Shown here: piece by piece, positions 27,901 to 35,071 of the stretch
Position numbering within the stretch: position 1 is the stretch's first letter
How the letters are laid out: every line of letters starts with the position of its first letter
Source: CAVYTF01 sp963708205
Lineage (GTDB): Bacteria; Bacteroidota; Bacteroidia; Chitinophagales; Chitinophagaceae
Direction of reading: 5' to 3'
Assembly (NCBI GenBank): GCA_963708205.1
Contig: OY970196.1
Span: 1,426,001-1,490,000, forward strand
Length of the DNA: 64,000 nucleotides
Notes under the pieces: model-generated
Told to the model about the DNA's origin: nothing
Database searches by the model: none
What the model saw: the letters and a program-made list of their open reading frames with translations, nothing else
Program-made: the position numbers and the translations under genes

Positions 27901-28322
27901 CTTAATGCTGTGCCTCCGCTATCAGCAACAACTTTTCCTGTTACAACACTTTGTAAATGTTCAAGACTGTTATCCTTTATTACGATCAAATTGTTTTGCA
28001 AAATTTTATAGCTGAGATTTGTGTTTTCTAATAAAAGATCAAGCACTTGGGTAATGTCAGCATCCTGCACATCAAGAGAAGCTGTTTTATTTAGTTCGGC
28101 TAAATTATTATCGTATAAAAATCGGTAATCAGAATTCTTTTCAATATTTAATAAGATGTTTGAAATTTTTTCGTTCTTAATTTCCATGCTAAGACGATTC
28201 TGCGCAAACCCTTTGGCGGAAACCTGCAAAGCAGCAGCAAATAAAAAGAGTATAGTTAATTTCATGATTCTTATTACTTCCGGTACCGGATTTTTTTTCT
28301 CATTCGTTAGTAAAGATTTCAT
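24966..28322 (-). CDS. SusC/RagA TonB-dependent transporter with STN signalling domain
   Basis: 1118 residues. The leader has the hydrophobic stretch LTILFLFAAALQVSAKGFAQ. An N-terminal STN (secretin/TonB short) domain (~45-115) marks it as a transducer that touches an anti-sigma factor. A carboxypeptidase-regulatory-like domain (~130-205, GTTTDANGNFTI), the segment VVVIGYGTQ, the plug (~215-320, with SDPLYVVDG) and a 22-strand barrel ending in NLTF follow. It imports oligosaccharides across the outer membrane using TonB energy. Together with FecR and the ECF sigma factor upstream it forms a trans-envelope switch that senses its own substrate. Confidence 0.95.
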   Translation of the reverse strand: MKSLLTNEKKNPVPEVIRIMKLTILFLFAAALQVSAKGFAQNRLSMEIKNEKISNILLNIEKNSDYRFLYDNNLAELNKTASLDVQDADITQVLDLLLENTNLSYKILQNNLIVIKDNSLEHLQSVVTGKVVADSGGTALSGVSVSIKGTTKGTTTDANGNFTINATAATVLVFSYVGYQEQEIVVGDKTEINVRLAASKRELDQVVVIGYGTQRKRDLTGSIAVVKGDDVARMPSTNPIASLQGMVAGLTVVNSGQAGASPTVRIRGVNSTNNSDPLYVVDGLQQTNIDYINPADIETIEILKDPSSEAIYGLQGGNGVIIITTKRAKRGQTTISFQSNIGVQKVTHEIAVTNAAQFKQLYTEELANDSAMPFDFSRYDSAGGNTNWQDQIFRSAIISNNSISISNSTDKSTTFFNLGYSNQEGVVKYDDYQKYILRLNEEIRVTNGIRIGGEIGGYYYKQNPPVSGIEDEALWAAPIIPVQAGPNLYYATPSFQRAEVGNPVAIINEANGHTLNTGYRVTGDIFAEIKFLKYFTFKSTVYADLSFNPSTTYNPLPYQYLQLGEVGAGGPVPTQITFDTTLHTGVSQSQSNYKTYQQDHTLTFDKNFKGGNHIVALAGFSTLYHYNNTINVSATDRVLNIPNDPMYWYVSIIPPANGPQTLGGSQGEDASESFIGRINYSLKNKYLLNVTYRRDGTSKFSPNHQWGNFESVGAGWVLTDEDFMKNISWIDFLKLKASWGTVGNGLSIGNYLSYPSLVNTNAAVFGNNVYAAIQPAYIPDPNLHWETVEGRDAGFEMRALKNRLSLDVDFYDRKTHDILTFITIPNSPLPYFTNLGTIDNKGVEITAGWSDHITKNFSYSINANFSVNKNLVESIGNSFNFAIPGYASNGQAVNLTSSGYSIGYFYGYEQKGIYQTTAQTSKAPYIQGGFLPGDISYKDLDGNDTINSNDRTYLGTPFPKYNYGISLGFTYKNLDLQIEGQGVAGNEIYVERRTYGFAVLNYETNRLGAWDGPGTSNTEPILNPNRSNNALFSSYWLESGNYFRIRTLQLGYTFNMNSLKKAGIKMFRIYLSGQNIKTFTKATGYSPEVPIDNPVSGGHDNNVYPVPAIYSFGVNLTF

Positions 28323-28400
28323 AGTATAGTAGTTAGGTTTTTGAGTTTTGCAAGCATTAAACTTATTCCATTTTTAATTCAATATTACTTAAAATAAAAA

Positions 28401-29552
28401 TTAATTGACTGAGCTGATAATTATTTCATTTCCTTGAATTGTAAAATTAAATGTTGATGCTGCTTTTAAAGCCGTAAATGCTTCTTCCACCGTTTCATTT
28501 TCGAAAGAACCATTAAAGCTTAATTTTTTTACTTTTTCATCCTGGAAAATAATTCTTACATTATACCAACGTTCTAATTTTTCGGCAAGCTCTTCAAAAT
28601 TATCTCCTCTAAAAGCTAAACGATTATTCAGCCATGCTGTTTCTATATGTGCATCCTCTCCTTGTGTGCTGTCTAAAGCCGTGATGTGGTAGGGCTCGGC
28701 AATTTCATTTTGAGCAAACGCATTATAATTAGACAACTTATCACTGCTTTTTGCTGCTACAATTTTTTGAATAACAATTTTTTCATTTGGGTAAAGAAAA
28801 ACAGGTTTTTGCTTGCTGTCATATTCTCTCGTTACCTGTACTAATCCGCGAAGCAATGTAGTTTCAACAGTTTTATCTGCAGGGTAAGACTTCACATCAA
28901 AGGCAGTTCCCAATACTTTTATATTAACGCCGCCGGTGTGAACGATGAAAGGCTTTGCTGCATTTTTTACGACATCGAAATAAGCTTCTCCTTCAAGACG
29001 GACTTCGCGAAGCGGACCAGAAAAATTATTTACATAAGAAAGTTTTGAACCGCTATTGAGCCAAACCGATGTACCATCAGGAAGAATGATTTTAGCGCGG
29101 TTGCCGTTTGATGTTTGTATAATTTTATTTATTGAAAGATTTGTGTCAGTGCTCACATCCTTTTTCAACCATAAAATACTTGCAGTTAAAATCAAAAGCA
29201 GGATAGCGGCTATTCCTATACTTCGAAAAATAAAATTCTTCCGTTTGATCTTTTTATTTTTTTTGTTTAAATCTTCTTCACCGGCCGCCTGTTCTTTTGC
29301 CAACGCAACTATATGAGCTGCTTCTTCAATCTCTTTTTTTTCAAACTCAATTGGTTCAACATCAGCCTTATCATTTATTTTCCATAAATGATGAAGTATT
29401 TCATATTGTTGCTGCGATACTTCATCTTCTTTCAAAATATTTATAAGCTTTTCTTCTTCCTCAATTGAAGCTTCGCCGCTGAGGCAGCGACCCATTAATG
29501 TAAAAACTAAATTTGAGGAGTGCATAAGCAATTGCTTTCTAAAGACATTCAA
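28401..29552 (-). CDS. FecR family anti-sigma factor
   Basis: Up to 383 residues; a second ATG at codon 10 (MHSSN, first base 29525) is an equally likely start. The N-terminal cytoplasmic part binds sigma factor. A single membrane helix spans ~106-128 (FIFRSIGIAAILLLILTASILW). The periplasmic FecR domain follows (RAKIILPDGTSVWLNSGS, GEAYFDVVKNAAKPFIVHT), and the C-terminal DUF4974-type domain (LAEKLERWYNVRIIF) is expected to contact the STN domain of SusC. It lies between the sigma and susC genes, the standard order for such switches. Confidence 0.92.
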   Translation of the reverse strand: MNVFRKQLLMHSSNLVFTLMGRCLSGEASIEEEEKLINILKEDEVSQQQYEILHHLWKINDKADVEPIEFEKKEIEEAAHIVALAKEQAAGEEDLNKKNKKIKRKNFIFRSIGIAAILLLILTASILWLKKDVSTDTNLSINKIIQTSNGNRAKIILPDGTSVWLNSGSKLSYVNNFSGPLREVRLEGEAYFDVVKNAAKPFIVHTGGVNIKVLGTAFDVKSYPADKTVETTLLRGLVQVTREYDSKQKPVFLYPNEKIVIQKIVAAKSSDKLSNYNAFAQNEIAEPYHITALDSTQGEDAHIETAWLNNRLAFRGDNFEELAEKLERWYNVRIIFQDEKVKKLSFNGSFENETVEEAFTALKAASTFNFTIQGNEIIISSVN

Positions 29553-29588
29553 AACAAAAACATCTACTAAAATTTTGGTAAGAAAATT

Positions 29589-30176
29589 TTAATTTTTTTT
29601 GAAAGCATTCTGCAGGAAAAACTTTTTAGTATGATCAATTTGCAAAGCAGCGCAAATACGTTTTATTGCAATAGCCATTTGTGCATCAATAGTATTAACG
29701 GCAATATTTAAAATTTCGGCAACTTCTTTATATTTTAATCCATCTTCTCTTATTAGCTTAAAAATCATTTTGCAGCGCGGCGGCAGATCTTCAATTGCCT
29801 GCTGCATTTTCTTTTGCATTTCAGAGGTCATAATTGCATCGCATGGATTTGGACTATAATTATTTATTTCAATATCCAAAAAATCAAAAGGAGAAGTAAT
29901 GAGTTCTGTTGCTTTACCAGATAGTTTATTGAGTGAAGTATTTTTTATTGCGATGTACAAATAAACAGTGATGTTATTTATATCATTAATTTTTGCTCTG
30001 TTGCTCCAGAGTTTTATAAACACATCCTCAACAGCATCTTCGGCAATTTCAGAACTGCGCACAAGGCTTTTGGAAAAATAAAAAAGTTTTTTATGAAAAT
30101 GTTTATACAAGGCCGCAAAAGAAGATTCTTGTCCTTTAGCAATGCCATTCTGCAAGTCTTTTAAAACTTCATTCAT
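29589..30176 (-). CDS. ECF RNA polymerase sigma-70 factor (Bacteroides expansion family type)
   Basis: 195 residues from the ATG at 30176. A TTG five codons upstream is less likely. The sigma-70 region 2 (FAALYKHFHKKLFYFSKSLV, AEDAVEDVFIKLW) and region 4 (LPPRCKMIFKLIREDGLKYKEVAEILNIAVNTIDAQM) are clear, with no extra domains. It should drive the PUL when FecR releases it after SusC senses substrate. It is the first gene of the PUL and is divergent from paaA. Confidence 0.93.
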   Translation of the reverse strand: MNEVLKDLQNGIAKGQESSFAALYKHFHKKLFYFSKSLVRSSEIAEDAVEDVFIKLWSNRAKINDINNITVYLYIAIKNTSLNKLSGKATELITSPFDFLDIEINNYSPNPCDAIMTSEMQKKMQQAIEDLPPRCKMIFKLIREDGLKYKEVAEILNIAVNTIDAQMAIAIKRICAALQIDHTKKFFLQNAFKKN

Positions 30177-30307
30177 ACGGAAAACAATCAATGGATGGTA
30201 AAAATAAACAAAAAGAAAATATAATTATTTTAATTTAGCCTATAATAATTTTAATCAAATTTCAGATAGAAATGTTTTATAAAACCAATCCATTTCAATC
30301 TTATAGC

Positions 30308-30361
30308 AAAGCCATGATAAAGCCGTAGTAATCCCATAGTAAAGCCGACGGAAGCCTACTT
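30308..30361. repeat. Phased 11-bp tandem repeat, five imperfect units
   Basis: Units of about 11 bases begin at 30308, 30319, 30330, 30341 and 30351: AAAGCCATGAT, AAAGCCGTAGT, AATCCCATAGT, AAAGCCGACG and GAAGCCTACTT. They lie in the divergent region between the PUL sigma gene and paaA, about one helical turn apart, which would suit co-operative binding of a regulator on one DNA face. No known operator was recognised. Confidence 0.55.
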
Positions 30362-30452
30362 ATCCACAGAAGATATGAAATAAAATGTTACTATCAAAAC
30401 AAAAATCTTGCAACCTATCGGCCGCCAAATCATATTATTTTTCATAATTTCG

Positions 30453-30466
30453 CCTAACAAGTGTTA
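30453..30466 (+). promoter_or_regulatory. Palindromic candidate PaaR/TetR operator overlapping paaA start
   Basis: CTAACAAGTGTTAG has 6-base perfect arms around AG and overlaps the GTG start of paaA. From memory, the phenylacetyl-CoA-responsive TetR regulator PaaR of Thermus binds a CNAACGNNCGTTNG-type site. This palindrome matches that form except at the inner G/C pair. No paaR gene lies in the window. Confidence 0.45.
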
Positions 30467-31402
30467 GCAGTGGAAGAATTATTTCAGGAAAAAATTGATA
30501 AAGAAATAAAGATTGAACCGAAAGATTGGATGCCAGAAAAATACAGGCAAACTTTAATTCGCCAAATCAGCCAGCATGCACACAGTGAAATTGTGGGCAT
30601 GTTGCCCGAAGCAAACTGGATCACGCGGGCACCATCTTTAAAACGCAAAGCCATTCTTCTCGCAAAGGTTCAAGACGAAGCTGGGCATGGTTTATATCTT
30701 TATGCGGCAGCAGAAACACTCAATATATCACGCGATGAAATGTATGATCAACTGCATAGTGGCAAAGCAAAATATTCTTCCATATTTAATTATCCAACAT
30801 TATCGTGGGCAGATATGGGTGCCATAGGCTGGCTTGTTGATGGCGCCGCAATCATGAACCAGGTTCCTTTATGTCGCTGCAGTTATGGACCTTATGCGCG
30901 TGCAATGGTGCGCATTTGCAAAGAAGAAAGTTTTCATCAAAGACAGGGATTTGAAATATTATTGGTGTTAAGTAAAGGAAACGAAGCCCAAAGAAAAATG
31001 GCGCAGGATGCTATTAATCGTTGGTGGTGGCCAAGTATCATGATGTTCGGACCAAATGATGATGCTTCACCACATTCCGCACAAAGTATAAAATGGAAAA
31101 TAAAAAGATTTTCTAATGATGAGCTGCGCCAAAAATTCATTGATGTATGTGCAGAACAAGTGAAAACATTGGGTTTTAGCTTGCCTGATAAAGATTTAAA
31201 ATGGAATGAAGAAAGAAAACATTATGATTTTGGTAAAATAAATTGGGATGAATTTTGGAATGTGGTTAATGGCAATGGTCCGTGCAATAAAGAACGGCTT
31301 AATGCAAGAAAAGATGCGTGGAAAAAAGGGGAATGGGTTCGTGAAGCTGCAAATGCTTACGCAGAAAAAAAGAAAAATATTAATGTAGTAAAAGCTGCAT
31401 AA
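30461..31402 (+). CDS. paaA: 1,2-phenylacetyl-CoA epoxidase catalytic subunit PaaA
   Basis: 313 residues, the usual PaaA length. It is a ferritin-like di-iron oxygenase: Glu43 (HAHSE), Glu73/His76 (DEAGH) and Glu156/His159 (EESFH) are likely iron ligands. With PaaC and the accessory PaaB it epoxidises the ring of phenylacetyl-CoA. No ATG is available. The GTG at 30461 or the one at 30470 must serve as start, and the first lies in a palindrome that may be an operator. The gene opens a plus-strand paa cluster. Confidence 0.93.
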   Translation: MLAVEELFQEKIDKEIKIEPKDWMPEKYRQTLIRQISQHAHSEIVGMLPEANWITRAPSLKRKAILLAKVQDEAGHGLYLYAAAETLNISRDEMYDQLHSGKAKYSSIFNYPTLSWADMGAIGWLVDGAAIMNQVPLCRCSYGPYARAMVRICKEESFHQRQGFEILLVLSKGNEAQRKMAQDAINRWWWPSIMMFGPNDDASPHSAQSIKWKIKRFSNDELRQKFIDVCAEQVKTLGFSLPDKDLKWNEERKHYDFGKINWDEFWNVVNGNGPCNKERLNARKDAWKKGEWVREAANAYAEKKKNINVVKAA

Positions 31403-31409
31403 AAAGACT

Positions 31410-31463
31410 GGTGGAGAATTATGATGGCCTTTTCGATTGCTTGCCTGAAATATTTTCTCCACC
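31410..31463 (+). other. Intra-operon hairpin between paaA and paaB
   Basis: The perfect 9-base arms GGTGGAGAA (31410-31418) and TTCTCCACC (31455-31463) surround a 36-base loop in the 114-base paaA-paaB gap. There is no clean T-run, so an mRNA processing or stability element is more likely than a terminator. Confidence 0.5.
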
Positions 31464-31516
31464 TTCTATTTTGTATATTTAAATAAAATTTACATTTACG
31501 ATAATCACTCTTTTTC

Positions 31517-31801
31517 ATGAACGATCAATGGCCTTTGTGGGAAGTTTTTATAAGAAGCAGGCAAGGTTTGGATCATAAACATGCTGGCAGCATTCATGCT
31601 GCCGATGCACAAATGGCAATTGAAAATGCGCGTGATGTTTATACACGCAGAATGGAAGGCGTAAGTATTTGGGTTGTTGAAAGTAAATATATTCACGCCA
31701 GCAACCCTGATGATGCGCAAAGCTTGTATGATCCTGCAAATGACAAAGCTTATCGTCATCCGACATTTTATGATCTGCCTGATGAATTGAAACACATTTA
31801 A
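31517..31801 (+). CDS. paaB: 1,2-phenylacetyl-CoA epoxidase subunit PaaB
   Basis: 94 residues, matching the short PaaB family. The start WPLWEVFIRSRQGLDHKHAGSIHA-type region with DAQMAIENARDVYTRR and GVSIWVVES is characteristic. PaaB bridges PaaAC units in the epoxidase complex. It lies 114 bases after paaA and 60 bases before paaC. Confidence 0.93.
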   Translation: MNDQWPLWEVFIRSRQGLDHKHAGSIHAADAQMAIENARDVYTRRMEGVSIWVVESKYIHASNPDDAQSLYDPANDKAYRHPTFYDLPDELKHI

Positions 31802-31861
31802 AATAAAGATTCAAGAGTAAAACTGAGCAGCTTTTTTACTTGTACTTTTTACTTTTAATCA

Positions 31862-32614
31862 ATGACAAATTCACTAATAAATTATACACTTCATCTTGCC
31901 GATAATGCTTTGATCATCGGTCATAAAAACAGTGAGTGGACAGGGCATGGACCTGCTTTGGAACAAGATATTGCACTTACAAATATTGCACTTGATTTAA
32001 TTGGGCAGGCAAGATATTTTTATCAATACGCTGCTGAATTAATTGGAAATAATACAACCGAAGATTCGCTTGCGTATCTGCGTGATGTGCCGGATTTCAA
32101 AAATATTTTATTGGTTGAACAAACGAATGGTGATTGGGCTAAAACAATTTTGAGGCAATTTTTTTTTAGCACGTATCAATATTTTTTTTACCAAAAATTA
32201 CAAAGAAATAATGATGAAAGGCTTGCTGCCATTGCAGAAAAATCATTGAAAGAAGTTACGTATCATTTACGATGGAGCAGCGAATGGGTTATTCGTTTGG
32301 GTGATGGAACGCAAGAAAGTAAGGAGCGCATGAATAATGCAATTGATACTTTATGGGCTTTTTCAGGTGAAATGTTTGAGGCTGCAGAATATGAAAAAGA
32401 TTTACTTGCAGAAAATATTTCTGTTGATGTTTCTTTAATTAAAAATGATTGGATGCAAAAAGTAAAATCAGTTTTTGAAGAAGCAACTTTACATATTCCT
32501 GGAAATATATGGATGCAAAGTGGTGGTAAAAATGGAATGCATTCTGAGCATCTTGGTTACATTTTAGCAGAGATGCAATTTCTTCAAAGAGCTTATCCCG
32601 ACAGCAATTGGTAA
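31862..32614 (+). CDS. paaC: 1,2-phenylacetyl-CoA epoxidase structural subunit PaaC
   Basis: 250 residues, a ferritin-like helical protein. Recognisable PaaC segments are LADNALIIGHKNSEWTGHGP, IALDLIGQARYFYQYAAEL and KEVTYHLRWSSEWVIRLGDG. It forms the non-catalytic partner that holds PaaA active. The paaD ATG begins two bases after its stop position, so the two are probably coupled. Confidence 0.93.
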   Translation: MTNSLINYTLHLADNALIIGHKNSEWTGHGPALEQDIALTNIALDLIGQARYFYQYAAELIGNNTTEDSLAYLRDVPDFKNILLVEQTNGDWAKTILRQFFFSTYQYFFYQKLQRNNDERLAAIAEKSLKEVTYHLRWSSEWVIRLGDGTQESKERMNNAIDTLWAFSGEMFEAAEYEKDLLAENISVDVSLIKNDWMQKVKSVFEEATLHIPGNIWMQSGGKNGMHSEHLGYILAEMQFLQRAYPDSNW

Positions 32615-32615
32615 T

Positions 32616-33119
32616 ATGATTTCAACAGAAAAAATATCAAAAGAATATATAACGCACTTACTCGAAACAGTCATGGATCCTGAAGTTCCGGTACTATCTG
32701 TTATTGATTTAGGAATAATAAGAGACATAAAAATTGAAGAAGATAAAGTAATATTTATTATCACGCCAACTTATTCAGGTTGCCCTGCAATGGATGCGAT
32801 AAGCATGAATATAAAAATGATTTTACTCGAAAACAACATTACGAATTTCGAAATCAAAACAATTCTTTCTCCTGCATGGACCACAGACTGGATGACTGAA
32901 AATGGCAAAAAAAAATTAAAAGCGTTTGGCATTGCACCACCGAATTCTTCTCAAAGTGTTTGCTCTCCAAATTCTTTTATAAAAGAAGAAGCAATACAAT
33001 GCCCGCACTGCAATTCTTACAACACAACATTGATAAGTTCGTTCGGTTCTACTGCATGCAAATCACTATACAAATGCGCAGATTGCAAAGAACCATTTGA
33101 TTATTTTAAATGCCATTAA
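32616..33119 (+). CDS. paaD: Phenylacetate epoxidase maturation protein PaaD
   Basis: 167 residues. An N-terminal DUF59/MIP18-type domain (LLETVMDPEVPVLSVIDLGI, TYSGCPAMD) is followed by a C-terminal Cys-rich ribbon (CPHC near 128, then CKSLYKCADC) as in PaaD (PaaJ in some schemes). It is thought to help assemble metal centres of the PaaABCE complex. Its end abuts or overlaps the start of paaG. Confidence 0.92.
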   Translation: MISTEKISKEYITHLLETVMDPEVPVLSVIDLGIIRDIKIEEDKVIFIITPTYSGCPAMDAISMNIKMILLENNITNFEIKTILSPAWTTDWMTENGKKKLKAFGIAPPNSSQSVCSPNSFIKEEAIQCPHCNSYNTTLISSFGSTACKSLYKCADCKEPFDYFKCH

Positions 33120-33121
33120 GT

Positions 33122-33898
33122 ATGTCTTCTATTTTGTTTGAAATAAAAAACAACATCGCTTTTATCACATTAAATCGTCCTGAAAAATTTAATGCATTTA
33201 ATAGGGAAATGGCTTTGCTACTGCAAAATAAATTAGACGAGTGTGCTGCAAAAACTGATGTACGCTGCGTTTACATCACAGGAGAAGGAAAAGGATTTTG
33301 CTCGGGACAGGATCTTTCTGAAGTGATTGAACCAAATGCTGAAACAATTAAAAATATTTTGAGTGAACAATATAATCCAATTATCTTAAAAATAAATTCA
33401 CTTGAAAAACCTGTTGTTGTTGCAGTAAATGGTATAGCTGCAGGTGCTGGTGCAAACATTGCGTTAGCTTGCGATATAGTGCTGGCAAGTGTTTCAGCAA
33501 ATTTTATTCAGGCATTTGCAAAGATTGGTTTAATACCAGATTGCGGAGGAACATATAATTTACCAAGGTTAATTGGCAAACAAAAAGCAAGTGCGTTGAT
33601 GATGCTTGGTGATAAAATTTCTGCAACCGAAGCAGAAAGAATGGGAATGATTTATAAAGTTTTTGAAGATGATGTTTTCAAAGATGAATCAATTAAAATT
33701 GCAGAAGCACTTGCACAAATGCCGACAAAAGCTTTAGCCTTTACAAAAGATGCATTGCAAAAATCTTCAGCGAATTCTTTGGAAGAACAATTGGAGATTG
33801 AAGAGCAATATCAGCAGAAAGCCGCAGCCACAAAGGATTTTAAGGAGGGTGTGCAAAGTTTTTTGGAAAAAAGAAAAGCAAATTTTAAAGGAGAATAA
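33122..33898 (+). CDS. paaG: Enoyl-CoA hydratase/isomerase, likely PaaG
   Basis: 258 residues from the ATG at 33122. A second ATG at 33110 overlaps paaD. Crotonase fold with LNRPEKFNAF, the oxyanion-hole segment GKGFCSGQDLSEV and AGAGANIALACDI. The catalytic region is IPDCGGTYNLPRLIG, with the Asp of PaaG-type isomerases (about Asp140) rather than the Glu pair of ordinary hydratases. PaaG turns ring-1,2-epoxyphenylacetyl-CoA into the oxepin. Its position directly after paaD supports this over a generic beta-oxidation enzyme. Confidence 0.85.
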   Translation: MSSILFEIKNNIAFITLNRPEKFNAFNREMALLLQNKLDECAAKTDVRCVYITGEGKGFCSGQDLSEVIEPNAETIKNILSEQYNPIILKINSLEKPVVVAVNGIAAGAGANIALACDIVLASVSANFIQAFAKIGLIPDCGGTYNLPRLIGKQKASALMMLGDKISATEAERMGMIYKVFEDDVFKDESIKIAEALAQMPTKALAFTKDALQKSSANSLEEQLEIEEQYQQKAAATKDFKEGVQSFLEKRKANFKGE

Positions 33899-33964
33899 AA
33901 ATTGTTTTAATGTTTTTTATTTTGTTCTTGTATAATCAAAATAATTTTAAAAATTGAAAACTGA

Positions 33965-34047
33965 AGTTTAATAGAAAGGCGAACGATGAAAGGATTGCGA
34001 CGCAACGATGATGCTATGAAAAACTATCGCGGGTACCTAAAAAATAT
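33965..34047 (+). repeat. Interspersed repeat, copy A (upstream of paaI)
   Basis: About 83 bases starting AGTTTAATAG, containing GATGAAAGGATTGCGACGCA and TATGAAAAACTATCG. Aligned by eye, most positions match copy B at 36361, in the same orientation. It ends a few bases before the paaI ATG. Confidence 0.8.
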
Positions 34048-34052
34048 CACAC

Positions 34053-34475
34053 ATGAATGAGAAGGATTTATTAGCAAATAAAGTTGTTGAGCAAATGATG
34101 CTCGATGATAAATTCTCGCAGTGGCTTGGTATAGAAGTGCTGGAAATACGCGAAGGGTTTTCAAAAATAAAAATGATTGTGCGCGCTGAAATGCTTAATG
34201 GATTTGGCATTGCGCATGGTGGCATTGCGTTTTCTCTCGCTGATAGTGCGTTTGCATTTGCATGTAACAACCGAAATAATTTATCAGTTGCACTTGATAC
34301 AAACATTAATTTTATCAAGCCCGTTCATACAAATGACATCCTGATTGCTGAAGCAAAAGAAGTGCATAACGGCAAAAGCACAGGCTTATATCTTATCAAT
34401 ATTATTAATCAAAATAATCATGTTGTTGCTGTGTTTAAAGGCACTTGTTTCAGGACAAATAAAACATTGATTTAA
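34053..34475 (+). CDS. paaI: PaaI-type hotdog thioesterase
   Basis: 140 residues, a single hotdog domain. The signature NGFGIAHGGIAFSLADSAFAFA is typical of PaaI acyl-CoA thioesterases. VALDTNINFIKP and the last strand VAVFKGTCFRT complete the fold. PaaI hydrolyses dead-end hydroxyphenylacetyl-CoA products and so recovers CoA. The stop codon overlaps the start of the next gene (TAATG). It is separated from paaG by 154 bases that hold an interspersed repeat, so it may have its own promoter. Confidence 0.88.
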   Translation: MNEKDLLANKVVEQMMLDDKFSQWLGIEVLEIREGFSKIKMIVRAEMLNGFGIAHGGIAFSLADSAFAFACNNRNNLSVALDTNINFIKPVHTNDILIAEAKEVHNGKSTGLYLINIINQNNHVVAVFKGTCFRTNKTLI

Positions 34476-35071
34476 TGATTTATTCTTTCAAAAATTTTAT
34501 TCCTGTGATTGATGAAAGTTCTTTTATTCATCCGCAGGCAGCAGTTACAGGTAATGTGATCATTGGCAAAAATGTTTACATCGGACCGGGATGTGCATTG
34601 CGTGGAGATTGGGGAAAAATAATTATTGAAGATGGTTGCAATGTGCAGGAAAGCTGCACTGTGCATATGTTTCCGGGCATTACCGTTCTATTAAAACAAG
34701 GTTCTCATATTGGTCATGGCGCGATTATCCATGGTGCGACAATTGGAAAAAATTGTTTGATTGGAATAAATGCAGTGCTGATGGATAATGTTGTTTTGGG
34801 TGATGAATGTATTGTTGGCGCATTAAGTTTTATTAAATCAGACGAACGATTTGATGAAAGAAGTTTAATTGTTGGCAACCCTGCAAAAAAAATAAAAGAT
34901 GTGAGCGATGATATGATTAACTGGAAAATTGAAGGAACAAAATTATATCAGCAATTGCCTCAGGATATGCATGAACATTGGAAAGCTTGTGAGCCATTAA
35001 GAAAGTTGCCTGCAAACTTAGAGGAGCAGGAAAGGATTTATAAAACATGGAATGAAAATAAAAATTTATAA
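34475..35071 (+). CDS. paaY: Gamma-carbonic anhydrase-like thioesterase PaaY
   Basis: 198 residues, close to the 196 of E. coli PaaY. Left-handed beta-helix hexapeptide repeats (AAVTGNVIIGKNVYIGPGCALRGDWG, AIIHGATIGKNCLIGINAVLMDN) with the metal-site His residues around SHIGHGAIIH and VHMFPG. The C-terminal helix carries LIVGNPAKKIKDVSD. PaaY is a thioesterase that supports the paa pathway. A general gamma-carbonic anhydrase is the alternative, but the overlap with paaI favours PaaY. Its last six bases overlap the convergent amidohydrolase gene. Confidence 0.82.
   Translation: MIYSFKNFIPVIDESSFIHPQAAVTGNVIIGKNVYIGPGCALRGDWGKIIIEDGCNVQESCTVHMFPGITVLLKQGSHIGHGAIIHGATIGKNCLIGINAVLMDNVVLGDECIVGALSFIKSDERFDERSLIVGNPAKKIKDVSDDMINWKIEGTKLYQQLPQDMHEHWKACEPLRKLPANLEEQERIYKTWNENKNL

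Noticed and set aside
30360..30368. Perfect DnaA-box sequence TTATCCACA in the PUL/paa divergent gap
   Set aside because: A single box without a cluster, an AT-rich unwinding element or dnaA/dnaN neighbours is expected by chance and does not mark an origin.
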